A stretch of DNA of 8,716 nt from Candidatus Woesearchaeota archaeon (GTDB lineage: Archaea > Nanobdellota > Nanobdellia > Woesearchaeales > CG1-02-33-12), in NCBI GenBank assembly GCA_003561825.1, contig PWVO01000210.1:1-8716 (forward strand), in the 5' to 3' direction. Position 1 is the first letter of the stretch; the number at the start of each line of letters is the position of its first letter. Below, one piece after another: positions 1-6,651 of this stretch. Below the pieces are notes generated by a model. It was given only the letters and a program-made list of their open reading frames with translations. It did no database searches and was not told the DNA's origin. Made by a program: the position numbers and the translations under genes.

Positions 1-29
1 AAGGCTGCTTGGGGGGAACTTATGAACGA

Positions 30-1496
30 TCAGGGCAATGCGCACGTTATCCCTCTCGGTGCCCACAGAATGTCAAGGTAGATCTCCTTCAGGGATCGAT
101 AGGAGTGGTCCCAGGTATATCTACTGAGGACAGAGTGGTGCCCAGCGTCCCCCAGCCGAGCAGCCAATCTCGGGTCGGTCACCACCCGTCGGATGGCGTC
201 AGCAAGGGCGCATGGGTCGTCGAAAGGGACCAAGAGCCCTGTGACGCCCTGCTCGATCACCCCAGGGATGCCGCCAGCGTCCGCTCCAATAACGGGCTTC
301 CCGTGGAGCCCGGCTTCCACCAACACGATGCCGAAGGTATCTACCCGGCTGGGGAGAGCCAACACATCGCAGGCGGCCAGCAGCTCGTGTTTCATGTGCT
401 CGCTCACTGTCCCTAGAACCTTTACCCGGTCATGCAGGACGGCTCGCACACGCTGCGGCTGCCCCCGAAAAGACTCCCTCAACTGCTCTCCACCGGGTCC
501 GGCACAGACCAAATGGACCCGGGTACCGTGTTGATTGAGTCGAACGATGGCCTGGACAAGGGTGAACAGACCTTTGTCATAGGTATGCGCGCCGACAAAG
601 GCCACCACGGGGTCGGAAAGACCGTACCGCTCCCGAAACTGAGCGGGATCCCCACTCTGACACCGCCACTGAGGGTCCACACCCATTTGAACGACGTGAA
701 TGCGGTCCGACGGAACGCCGAGTTCGGCCAGGACCGTTGCCTCTCGCTCGGACAAAGCCAGAACAGCGTCGGAGGCCCGATAGACGTCGACCTGGTGGAC
801 CATCTGAAAATGAGCGGCCACGCGTGGATCGCCCAGGTGCATAAGCGGTATGCTCACCAGAGGCTTTCGATAGCGCGCAGCGGCAAGAGCAGCTCTGACG
901 AATAGGCCGTCCCAGGAGCTATCGATAACCTGTACCAGATCGACCTCACGTACTAGTTCGGCAAGCACGGACTCGGCATCGAACAGCGGTGGTGTCCAAT
1001 TTGAGAGCCACCTCAGAAACGGACGCTGAATGGCCGGTGGCAGACGGCTGTCATGTACTCCGTACCCCGCTCGCCGTATCAAACCTAGAGTGTAAGGCGC
1101 CAGCCAAGGGTAAGCCAGCCGCAGCCGTTCCACTTCCACCCCCGCGAGGGCTTCGCGGGTGGGCAGGGGTTCCGTTCCAGAATCCGGTGGATGCCAGAAA
1201 TCAGTCGCCTGCCGGGCATCGGTTGTCAAGAGTGTAACACTCCAGTGTTCGGCCACCAACCGTTCGACCATAGCCTTCTGGAAGGCCTGCGCCCCGCCTA
1301 TGAATGGTACATACGACGGGGTGACGAATAGGACATCGCCTGCGCAGGGCAGGGAAGCCCCTCGCCGGCCAGTTGACGATTGACAGATAAATCGGTCCCG
1401 TGGCTTCTCAGCACTGGGGCTACTATGCGCGCTACGTGTCATCCCCGTGGCGTGTGGCCCAGTTGATCGTCGTCGTGATGCTGGACGTTTGGTCAT
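30..1496 (-). CDS. GT4-family glycosyltransferase with long N-terminal extension
   Basis: Predicted retaining GT-B glycosyltransferase that transfers a sugar from a nucleotide-activated donor to a glycan or lipid-linked acceptor in the cytoplasm. The fold starts near residue 54 (DVLFVTPSYVPFIGGAQ), where the GGA(E/Q) loop of the acceptor domain is recognisable. The donor domain shows VAFVGAHTYDKG (about 298-309) and a C-terminal block DTFGIVLVEAG followed by GKPVIGADAGG. The usual E-x7-E motif reads D-x7-E (D386 and E394), a conservative but unusual change. The first 50 or so residues are basic and Ser/Arg-rich, with no recognisable fold. I chose the ATG at 1496; a TTG lies directly before it at 1499. 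The Shine-Dalgarno site is weak, so translation may start further in, although no in-frame ATG sits at the start of the fold. The gene lies 24 bases after the preceding glycosyltransferase gene, probably in the same transcript. The acceptor and sugar cannot be told from sequence. Confidence 0.88.
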   Translation of the reverse strand: MTKRPASRRRSTGPHATGMTRSAHSSPSAEKPRDRFICQSSTGRRGASLPCAGDVLFVTPSYVPFIGGAQAFQKAMVERLVAEHWSVTLLTTDARQATDFWHPPDSGTEPLPTREALAGVEVERLRLAYPWLAPYTLGLIRRAGYGVHDSRLPPAIQRPFLRWLSNWTPPLFDAESVLAELVREVDLVQVIDSSWDGLFVRAALAAARYRKPLVSIPLMHLGDPRVAAHFQMVHQVDVYRASDAVLALSEREATVLAELGVPSDRIHVVQMGVDPQWRCQSGDPAQFRERYGLSDPVVAFVGAHTYDKGLFTLVQAIVRLNQHGTRVHLVCAGPGGEQLRESFRGQPQRVRAVLHDRVKVLGTVSEHMKHELLAACDVLALPSRVDTFGIVLVEAGLHGKPVIGADAGGIPGVIEQGVTGLLVPFDDPCALADAIRRVVTDPRLAARLGDAGHHSVLSRYTWDHSYRSLKEIYLDILWAPRGITCALP

Positions 1497-1520
1497 CAAT
1501 GGATGGTTAGACCTGAAGAG

Positions 1521-2597
1521 TCAGGCCAACTGCATCATACGTTCAACCTGACGATGCAAAGATCTGACAGTGGAATCGTGGTCAAATGCGGACAACCTTC
1601 GGTTCTGGGAGGCGATGATATCTCGGCGCAGAGGTGTGTCATGCGCTAGTAGGTCGATCAGCGTAGCGATCACATCGTAGCGCTTACGTTTGACCAGTAC
1701 ACCGGATTGTCCCATAGTGTACGGAACCCCCGTAGCCTTGAAGGCCAGAACAGGAATGTCGAACCCCATTGCCTCCAACAACGGAACGCAGAAGCCTTCG
1801 TGCTCGCTGAGACACAGAAAGACGGTAGCAGCCCTGTAATAGCCGCTCAGTTCCTCTAGACTCACTTCTCCCGTGAGATGTACGTGTTGGAGATCAAGCA
1901 CATCCAGCATGACCTCAAGCTCCATTCGGTACTCCGGAATGCTATCTCCCGAGCCAACCAGGATCAGGCGCGACCGACAGTCCACTAACCTATGGTAGTA
2001 GTTAAAGGTCCGAATGATATCATCCTGTCGCTTGTTAGGAGCGAGGCGGCCCACAAACAGTATGTTGACCCACCCGTCTCTGTAATCAGAGGCTATTCTC
2101 TGTCCAGCGGAACTGTCGGCGGCGGCGAGAAGTTCATCCAAGTAGATGAAGTACGGCATTATGGCAACTTCCTTGAAGCCGAGCGATAGCATCTCTTGTC
2201 GATTGTACTGCGAGCCCGCCAGAGCGAAGGGAAGATGTCTGAACAAGACTAACTCCTGACGACCTTGCTCTAAGGAAGCGGCGTATGCAGCGTTATAAGT
2301 GTCCAGGAACTCCGGCGGGGTAATATTATGGTAGTAGATTACCACGGTATCGGGCAACTGTCGAACGAACTCTGTCATAGCCGATCCAGTGGTGTAGTGG
2401 TAGACAAGGATATTGTCGGGATTGCCCCGGTATCGCCTGTAGTCAGCTCCTGGGTTCACTCTCCGGTGATCCCGCGCCTCAGCATAGATGCGCGACCTAA
2501 ATCCCCAATCGCGCAGGAGGTGACGGATCCGGGCTGCTTGGTTACTCACAGCATCTCCATATAGGAATGCCGGTAACATCTGGTGTATTTCCGTCAC
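1521..2597 (-). CDS. GT4-family glycosyltransferase (paralogue of the gene at 5500-6651)
   Basis: Complete 358-residue GT-B glycosyltransferase of family GT4, predicted to add one sugar during surface polysaccharide assembly. The N-terminal domain opens with IHQMLPAFLYGDAVSNQ and carries YHYTT (about 66-70) and YYHNITPPEF (about 88-97), then SQYNRQEM near 129. The donor domain has FVGRLAPNK (181-189), LVGSGDS (213-219) and the canonical E-x7-E pair in EGFCVPLLE (E267, E275). The GTG at 2597 is used as start because the IHQ motif sits right behind it, in the same place as IFQ in the related gene at 5500-6651; an ATG six codons later would cut this strand. The ribosome binding site is weak (AGGGA, far upstream). 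The gene follows a coiled-coil gene by 81 bases and precedes another glycosyltransferase gene by 24 bases. The two paralogues share the YHNITP, YNRQE and EGFCVPLLE blocks and most of their layout. Confidence 0.92.
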   Translation of the reverse strand: MTEIHQMLPAFLYGDAVSNQAARIRHLLRDWGFRSRIYAEARDHRRVNPGADYRRYRGNPDNILVYHYTTGSAMTEFVRQLPDTVVIYYHNITPPEFLDTYNAAYAASLEQGRQELVLFRHLPFALAGSQYNRQEMLSLGFKEVAIMPYFIYLDELLAAADSSAGQRIASDYRDGWVNILFVGRLAPNKRQDDIIRTFNYYHRLVDCRSRLILVGSGDSIPEYRMELEVMLDVLDLQHVHLTGEVSLEELSGYYRAATVFLCLSEHEGFCVPLLEAMGFDIPVLAFKATGVPYTMGQSGVLVKRKRYDVIATLIDLLAHDTPLRRDIIASQNRRLSAFDHDSTVRSLHRQVERMMQLA

Positions 2598-2657
2598 GAT
2601 TCAGACCGCGTCCCTTTCATCCTAACTATCTCCACGCTAAGCCGAATCGCGCTCGCC

Positions 2658-2678
2658 CGTGAGAACCTGGCACTCACG
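2658..2678. repeat. Inverted repeat just after a stop codon
   Basis: CGTGAG and CTCACG, separated by nine bases, lie directly behind the TGA (2679-2681) of the coiled-coil gene, in the 81-base gap before the next glycosyltransferase gene. No T tract follows. It could be a minor mRNA-stabilising hairpin. Confidence 0.28.
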
Positions 2679-3263
2679 TCATTCTCGCTTTCCTCGTGCG
2701 TTGGTCTCTAGGTTCGTCAACCGGGCATCCAGCCGAGAAATTTCCTGACGCAGGCGCTCATTCTCCTCCCCGAGGCTTCGGATCAAGTTGGCCATCGCCC
2801 CAACCACATATGCATTGAACCGGGACTGTCGTCCAGCCGATCTGTTGACATAGTACATAGCCAGACGGTGCAGTGGCTCGCGAATACGCTGCACCAGGGG
2901 ACCGACGATAGGAACACGAGACTTCGTAAGCGAGAGGTCAACCACCACTCTGTTGTAGGATGCTCTCATCCGTTCCAGATTGTCCTCGAGATCATCGTCC
3001 AGCGGGCTGGCCCTATCAGATGGCACTTGCCCCCTCGCTAGAGCCTCACAGTCCAACCCAATTCCTCTCGCCCGCCGGTGTTGAGCACGAAGTCTCGCAC
3101 GGACTTGAGGGACAATATCTTCGACATCAATCTCCGGATCACGAATCTCAATCATTGCCTCAAGATCATCTTCTGAGAGGTTCATCCTAGCATCCCCCGG
3201 CTCCCGATAGGCAGGAGGTGTGACCCCCTGGCTTCCCTCCACCCGCTGAGCATTCGCTTCCAT
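2679..3263 (-). CDS. Coiled-coil protein of a glycosyltransferase-cluster module family
   Basis: Hypothetical 194-residue protein with no catalytic motif. Near residues 44-55 it has EIDVEDIVPQVR, matching DLDVAEILERIK in the gene at 5062-5499 and DLDRSMILRRVQ in the gene at 6648-7652. A central acidic linker follows, then VGPLVQRIREPLHRL (about 120-134), an amphipathic stretch, and the signature YYVN-x5-Q-x2-FNA-x-V (137-153). Residues 163-187 form a short coiled coil (LGEENERLRQEISRLDARL). No signal peptide or true membrane span is visible. I infer a scaffold or tether for the neighbouring glycosyltransferases. The ATG at 3263 gives the longest frame; an ATG at 3185 (residue 27) has a better-placed G-rich site (GGGGGA, 7-base spacer), and the conserved part begins only after it, so the shorter 168-residue form is quite possible. 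The gene is followed by a glycosyltransferase gene 81 bases later. Confidence 0.78.
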   Translation of the reverse strand: MEANAQRVEGSQGVTPPAYREPGDARMNLSEDDLEAMIEIRDPEIDVEDIVPQVRARLRAQHRRARGIGLDCEALARGQVPSDRASPLDDDLEDNLERMRASYNRVVVDLSLTKSRVPIVGPLVQRIREPLHRLAMYYVNRSAGRQSRFNAYVVGAMANLIRSLGEENERLRQEISRLDARLTNLETNARGKRE

Positions 3264-3265
3264 CC

Positions 3266-3296
3266 AATCTACAATTCTCGCGCATTGTCAAGTCAA
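3266..3296 (-). promoter_or_regulatory. Weak sigma-70-like promoter candidate
   Basis: On the minus strand TTGACT (3291-3296) and TAGATT (3266-3271) are 19 bases apart; an overlapping TTGACA (3286-3291) would give 14. Both spacings are off the optimum. If used, transcription would begin close to the ATG at 3263, which would favour the internal ATG at 3185 as the real start of the coiled-coil protein. The 258-base gap upstream makes an internal promoter reasonable, but the match is poor. Confidence 0.22.
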
Positions 3297-3383
3297 ACTG
3301 AACCACTCTCGATCCGTCAGCGGCACTCCAACCCCGTGTCTTCAGCTAGACCCCAGCTCTGCTCAGAGTCTGGGAGATTGTGC

Positions 3384-3400
3384 CCGGCCCTTCTGGCCGG
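3384..3400. repeat. GC-rich inverted repeat in the 258-base intergenic gap
   Basis: CCGGCC, loop CTTCT, then GGCCGG gives a strong six-base GC stem in the gap between the glycosyltransferase gene ending at 3522 and the coiled-coil gene starting at 3263. It is not followed by a run of T on the minus strand, so a Rho-independent terminator is not supported. The rest of this gap holds no convincing gene. Confidence 0.35.
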
Positions 3401-3521
3401 CCAGCTCGCGCTTGCACAGCACTACTGGTTGACTTCCCCATGCTACCTGTCGTCGTGGAGCAGCCAGACCTCTGAGCATTCCCTCCTCAGGTTCAGTATC
3501 CGGGCAAATGTAACTCTTAAG

Positions 3522-4871
3522 CTATCGGGCCAGCTGTTGGGCAATGGCCTGAGCGAGAGGTTGGAGGAGGTCGTCATCTTCATCTCGAATGCCCATCGCG
3601 CGTGCCATAGCGGCTGTCTCCTGCACCAGATATGTAAGGCGATGCTGGGCCTGGCGATCACGACCAGGTGGAGGCTTGCCCAAGGTCGCCCGGATGAAAT
3701 CGATATACTGGGCCGCAACTGCAGATACATTGTGATGCCGCCGAATCCACCGTGCACCGTTCTTACTCAGCTGTTGACGCAGGTTTTCACGATCCGCTAG
3801 GCACATCAGCGTCTTACTCAGGGTCTCTTCCTCGCACTGGTCAGGAGCAATCTTTGCACAGGCACCTTGCGGCAATCCGCTTAGCGGGGATATGTCGGAG
3901 ACTATGGTCGGGACCCCCATACCCATTAGACGGATGGGGGTGAACGGAGTTCCCCCAATGTGAGGATAGCGAAGATGGATCCCCACGTCGGCCAGGTACA
4001 TATTTTGCGTGAAACGTACCGGATCCAACCAACCGGTGACCACAACGTCGCCGTCTAGTCCCAGTCCGTGGATCAAGCCTGGCAAGTCGAACTCCGGGGG
4101 GTGGTTACCGACCAACAGGTAAATCGCCTCGGGATGCCGCTCCCAGAGGCGAGCAAAGGCACGCAAACAGACATTGAGTCGCTTGTCAGGGACGAGAATG
4201 CCGAAGGACCCGACCACGAAGCGACCTTCCAAGCCCCACTGGGCACGCAAAGAGGCTACATCCGTCTGGTCGGGGAATCCGGGGGGAAGGAAGAAGTGTT
4301 GGTTGATCTGAGTCACTCGAGCGTCTGGACACCGGCGCAAAATCTGTTGACGGGCATAGCTGTTGTGTACGACAAGACCGAGACTCGAGTCTACCACACG
4401 CTCGAAGAGGGGGTAGCGGGTGACATACTCCTGCCCGTACCCCGAGAGGACTTGCTGCGGGATGTCAGAGCCAGTTACACCATAAGCGTAGCGCATCTCA
4501 CGGAAATAGAGCTCCGGTCTCCCCTGACCGAAGGAGAGGTTGATCAGCGTACGATGTAGCGTCGTATCGTGAAGGATCACCACTCCGGGATACCGTTGCA
4601 GCATCTCATATATGTAGCCGTGAAACGATGCATTGTCGCCCATTGCATATAGGATGGCATCGTACTGATGGGCACAGGCGGGAAAGTCCCGGTAATCGAG
4701 GATATCGAAGCAGCTTATGATCTCGGGGTTGCTGGGCTCATAACCTGTGTCGATGATCAGATCGATATCGGCGAAGTCGGCCAAGTGGCGGACCAGCCCT
4801 TCACTGTGGTCAGCGATAGCTGTTTTCAGAGGGGACAATGGCGTGAAGAAGGCAATGCGCAACGAATCCAT
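3522..4871 (-). CDS. GT4-like glycosyltransferase with degenerate E-x7-E motif
   Basis: Predicted 449-residue GT-B glycosyltransferase of a GT4 subfamily different from its neighbours. The N-terminal domain starts with LRIAFFTPLSPLKTAIADHS and contains YAMGDNASFHGYIYE (about 75-89) and VVILHDTTLHR (97-107), typical of this subfamily. The donor domain shows VGSFGILVPDKRL (220-232), LLVGNHPP (252-259) and ADVGIHLRYPHIGGTPF (294-310) before IRLMGMGVPTIVSD (313-326). Subfamily members usually have RYP followed by a Gly-Glu-Thr; here the Glu is Gly and the second Glu is also absent, so the standard E-x7-E pair is missing. A 50-residue tail after about 400 is charged and helical. The ATG at 4871 is used although its ribosome binding site is poor. 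The gene is 190 bases behind a coiled-coil gene and 258 bases ahead of the next. It is probably an active transferase for a different sugar, but the motif loss lowers certainty. Confidence 0.88.
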   Translation of the reverse strand: MDSLRIAFFTPLSPLKTAIADHSEGLVRHLADFADIDLIIDTGYEPSNPEIISCFDILDYRDFPACAHQYDAILYAMGDNASFHGYIYEMLQRYPGVVILHDTTLHRTLINLSFGQGRPELYFREMRYAYGVTGSDIPQQVLSGYGQEYVTRYPLFERVVDSSLGLVVHNSYARQQILRRCPDARVTQINQHFFLPPGFPDQTDVASLRAQWGLEGRFVVGSFGILVPDKRLNVCLRAFARLWERHPEAIYLLVGNHPPEFDLPGLIHGLGLDGDVVVTGWLDPVRFTQNMYLADVGIHLRYPHIGGTPFTPIRLMGMGVPTIVSDISPLSGLPQGACAKIAPDQCEEETLSKTLMCLADRENLRQQLSKNGARWIRRHHNVSAVAAQYIDFIRATLGKPPPGRDRQAQHRLTYLVQETAAMARAMGIRDEDDDLLQPLAQAIAQQLAR

Positions 4872-4894
4872 TTGATCTATCCCAAGGATTGCGG

Positions 4895-4911
4895 GCCAAC
4901 CGTTAGTTGGC
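4895..4911. repeat. Small inverted repeat (6-base stem, 5-base loop)
   Basis: GCCAAC, a five-base loop CGTTA, then GTTGGC. It lies 24 bases or more before the ATG of the glycosyltransferase gene at 3522-4871, in the 190-base gap behind the coiled-coil gene. No T tract follows on the minus strand, so it is not a typical terminator. It could be a weak leader hairpin or chance. Confidence 0.35.
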
Positions 4912-4920
4912 GACCACGGT

Positions 4921-4936
4921 CGGCTTCCTCAAGCCG
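4921..4936. repeat. Small inverted repeat (6-base stem, 4-base loop)
   Basis: CGGCTT, loop CCTC, then AAGCCG: a perfect short hairpin nine bases from the inverted repeat at 4895-4911. The two stem-loops sit side by side in the untranslated gap between the coiled-coil gene and the next glycosyltransferase gene. There is no T tract after it on the coding strand. It may stabilise or process the mRNA, or be chance. Confidence 0.38.
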
Positions 4937-5061
4937 TATGGCAATCTGCCTGGGCAGCGTAGCTTATGCATCCACGATGTGTGATTTCCAGAGCACAGAA
5001 GAGGACATCGTGCGTTAGATCCAGTCATTGCCAGCCCCCAGGTGCGTGCTCGCCCAACCGC

Positions 5062-5499
5062 CTAAGATGAAGGCTCCCAGGTCGATCTAGCATCGGTGTT
5101 GATTTCTGCGGACATGTCCTGCGCGCCAGCACCACGGTGGTCTGCTGTGTGCATACTAAGCTCCGCGCGCAACTGTCTGTTTTCCTGCGCCAATGCATCG
5201 AGCGCCCTTTCCACCGCTGCGTTAAAACGATTCTGCTCCTCAACGATCGGGTTGATGTACCATCTGAGCAAGCGACGCACAGCTTTCTGGAGGAAGGCCT
5301 TCACTTTCGGCGTCAGTCCCTTAGGCAGATGCGGCCAACCGATAGGCTGATGGGGATTCACCCAGCTCGTAGCCCGCACGTCCTCCAGAGCCGCCGCACG
5401 AGAAAGAGGTACTTCGCGTTGCTCCTCGAGATACTGTTCACGCACCTCCCGTTTGATCCGCTCCAGAATCTCTGCAACGTCTAGATCGACATCATTCAT
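5062..5499 (-). CDS. Small coiled-coil protein of the same module family
   Basis: Hypothetical 145-residue protein, the shortest of three related proteins in the window. It opens with the shared motif DLDVAEILERIKREV (residues 5-19). A Trp/Pro-rich linker (about 46-61, WVNPHQPIGWPHLPKG) leads into a basic amphipathic helix, VKAFLQKAVRRLLRW (66-80), and the signature WYIN-x5-Q-x2-FNA-x-V (80-96). A short coiled coil runs from about 98 to 114, followed by an acidic, Ser/Thr-rich tail that looks disordered. There is no catalytic motif, signal peptide or membrane span. The start is firm: a strong GGAGG site (5505-5509) lies five bases before the ATG, and the stop of the upstream glycosyltransferase gene touches the start (TGA-ATG), so the two are probably translationally coupled. 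The basic helix could bind acidic lipids and the coil could oligomerise or hold a partner enzyme; this role is inferred. Confidence 0.82.
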   Translation of the reverse strand: MNDVDLDVAEILERIKREVREQYLEEQREVPLSRAAALEDVRATSWVNPHQPIGWPHLPKGLTPKVKAFLQKAVRRLLRWYINPIVEEQNRFNAAVERALDALAQENRQLRAELSMHTADHRGAGAQDMSAEINTDARSTWEPSS

Positions 5500-6651
5500 T
5501 CAGACCTCCGGTCGCTGCTTCCGTTCAGTCTCGCTGGTCTCTTCCCCATAAGCCGCCGATCCCGAGTCCTCTTGCACGATGCCAACTCTCCGCAGCGCCG
5601 CCCACAGTTGCTCCGCGATGCGTTCTGGCGCAAAGGCACGTAGTCGCTTACTCTGGGCCCCAATGATGTGTCTCCGGAGGTCCGCATCGGTGACCAGTAG
5701 ATGGGCCATCTCTGCTACCTCCACATATCCTAACTCCGTGAAGAGCACACCGGCATCACCCAAAGTCTCGGGGATAGCGGCAGCCTTCCTCGCGATAATG
5801 GGAACACCGAAGTACATGCACTCAAGGAGGGGGACACAGAATCCCTCGTGATGGCTCGCTGTCAGATACACATCCGCGGCCTCGTAGTACGTCTTCAGAT
5901 CCGACAGGGAGACGCGCCCCGTCACGTTCACGACGTCAGAGAGATCGAGAGCCGCTATCAACTCATCGATTGCGGCATCGTAGGCTGCTAGATATCGAGA
6001 CCCCACGACATAGAGACGTGAGCGCGGATTGACGTAACGGTGGTAGATATGGAAGATGCGGATCACATCCTCAATGGCCTTGTTTGGCACGACTCGCCCG
6101 ACCGTCAGAAGATTCACAACACCGTCCTGGCGCAATCGTGCCGCAAGTCTCTCGTTGGTGAGCACATTTCTGAAGTTCTCAATCTGTAGGAAGTTGGGCA
6201 GTACTCCCGTCCGCTCAGGAGAGAAACCAGCCCTGACAAGTTCCTGACGATTGTACTCCGAGTCGCCCAGGGCAAGGGCGCACCGTCTCAGGTTGGACAA
6301 TGCCCGACGCCCCACGGCACACAGTTGTCGCTGGTGTTCGTCCCACCCTTGGAAGAAGTGTGCGGGAGTTATATTATGATATATCAAGATCTTGGACCCG
6401 CGAAACGCCCGATAGTATCGCACGTTTGGCGTATAGATCGAGTAATGGTAGATCAGTACATCGCTTTCCCCATCCAGATGGGGGACAAACTCCACATCCG
6501 GTCGTGCGACTTTTCGAAACTCAGGGGCGACGTGTTCCGCGAAGACTCCCGTCTCAAAACCCCATCCTCGCAAGCGGCGGTCGATCTCCATCGTCTGTGT
6601 CGCCACCGCATCAGCGGGGATGACGCCGTGCCCCAGCTGAAATATCCTCAC
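5500..6651 (-). CDS. GT4-family glycosyltransferase (paralogue of the gene at 1521-2597)
   Basis: Complete 383-residue GT-B, GT4-type glycosyltransferase acting on a cytoplasmic, activated-sugar substrate. The acceptor domain opens with IFQLGHGVIPADAVATQ and shows YHYSIYTP (68-75), IYHNITPAHF (90-99) and SEYNRQELV (131-139). The donor domain has LLTVGRVVPNK (181-191), VVGSR (215-219) and the catalytic E-x7-E pair in EGFCVPLLE (E269, E277), then GVPIIARKA. All core motifs are intact. Residues 361-383 form an acidic, low-complexity tail not found in the paralogue. The GTG start at 6651 overlaps the stop of the upstream gene by four bases (GTGA) and has a good GAGGGG site eight bases away (6660-6665). 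The stop at 5500-5502 abuts the ATG of the downstream coiled-coil gene. The similarity to the gene at 1521-2597 suggests an old duplication followed by divergence, perhaps toward a different sugar or linkage. Confidence 0.93.
   Translation of the reverse strand: MRIFQLGHGVIPADAVATQTMEIDRRLRGWGFETGVFAEHVAPEFRKVARPDVEFVPHLDGESDVLIYHYSIYTPNVRYYRAFRGSKILIYHNITPAHFFQGWDEHQRQLCAVGRRALSNLRRCALALGDSEYNRQELVRAGFSPERTGVLPNFLQIENFRNVLTNERLAARLRQDGVVNLLTVGRVVPNKAIEDVIRIFHIYHRYVNPRSRLYVVGSRYLAAYDAAIDELIAALDLSDVVNVTGRVSLSDLKTYYEAADVYLTASHHEGFCVPLLECMYFGVPIIARKAAAIPETLGDAGVLFTELGYVEVAEMAHLLVTDADLRRHIIGAQSKRLRAFAPERIAEQLWAALRRVGIVQEDSGSAAYGEETSETERKQRPEV
5505..5509 (-). promoter_or_regulatory. Ribosome binding site GGAGG at a TGA-ATG junction
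   Basis: A consensus GGAGG on the minus strand lies five bases before the ATG at 5499, within the final codons of the upstream glycosyltransferase gene. It fixes the start of the 145-residue coiled-coil protein and is the strongest site in the window, consistent with high output or coupling. Confidence 0.75.

Noticed and set aside
9..905. Long plus-strand open frames opposite the last glycosyltransferase gene
   Set aside because: They are antisense shadows of a clear GT4 gene, have no recognisable domain, and their composition follows from the opposite strand.
1141..1159. Seven-base perfect stem CCCGCGA/TCGCGGG
   Set aside because: It lies inside the coding sequence of the glycosyltransferase at 30-1496, and ordinary GC-rich codons explain it; no terminator or site function is evident.
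3363..3479. 38-codon minus-strand frame in the 258-base gap, preceded by AGGAGG
   Set aside because: The ribosome binding site is only two or three bases from the ATG, the product is basic and featureless, and nothing else supports it.
4068..4559. Plus-strand open frame of 163 codons
   Set aside because: It lies wholly within the antisense of the glycosyltransferase at 3522-4871 and shows no family motif or ribosome binding site that I can defend.
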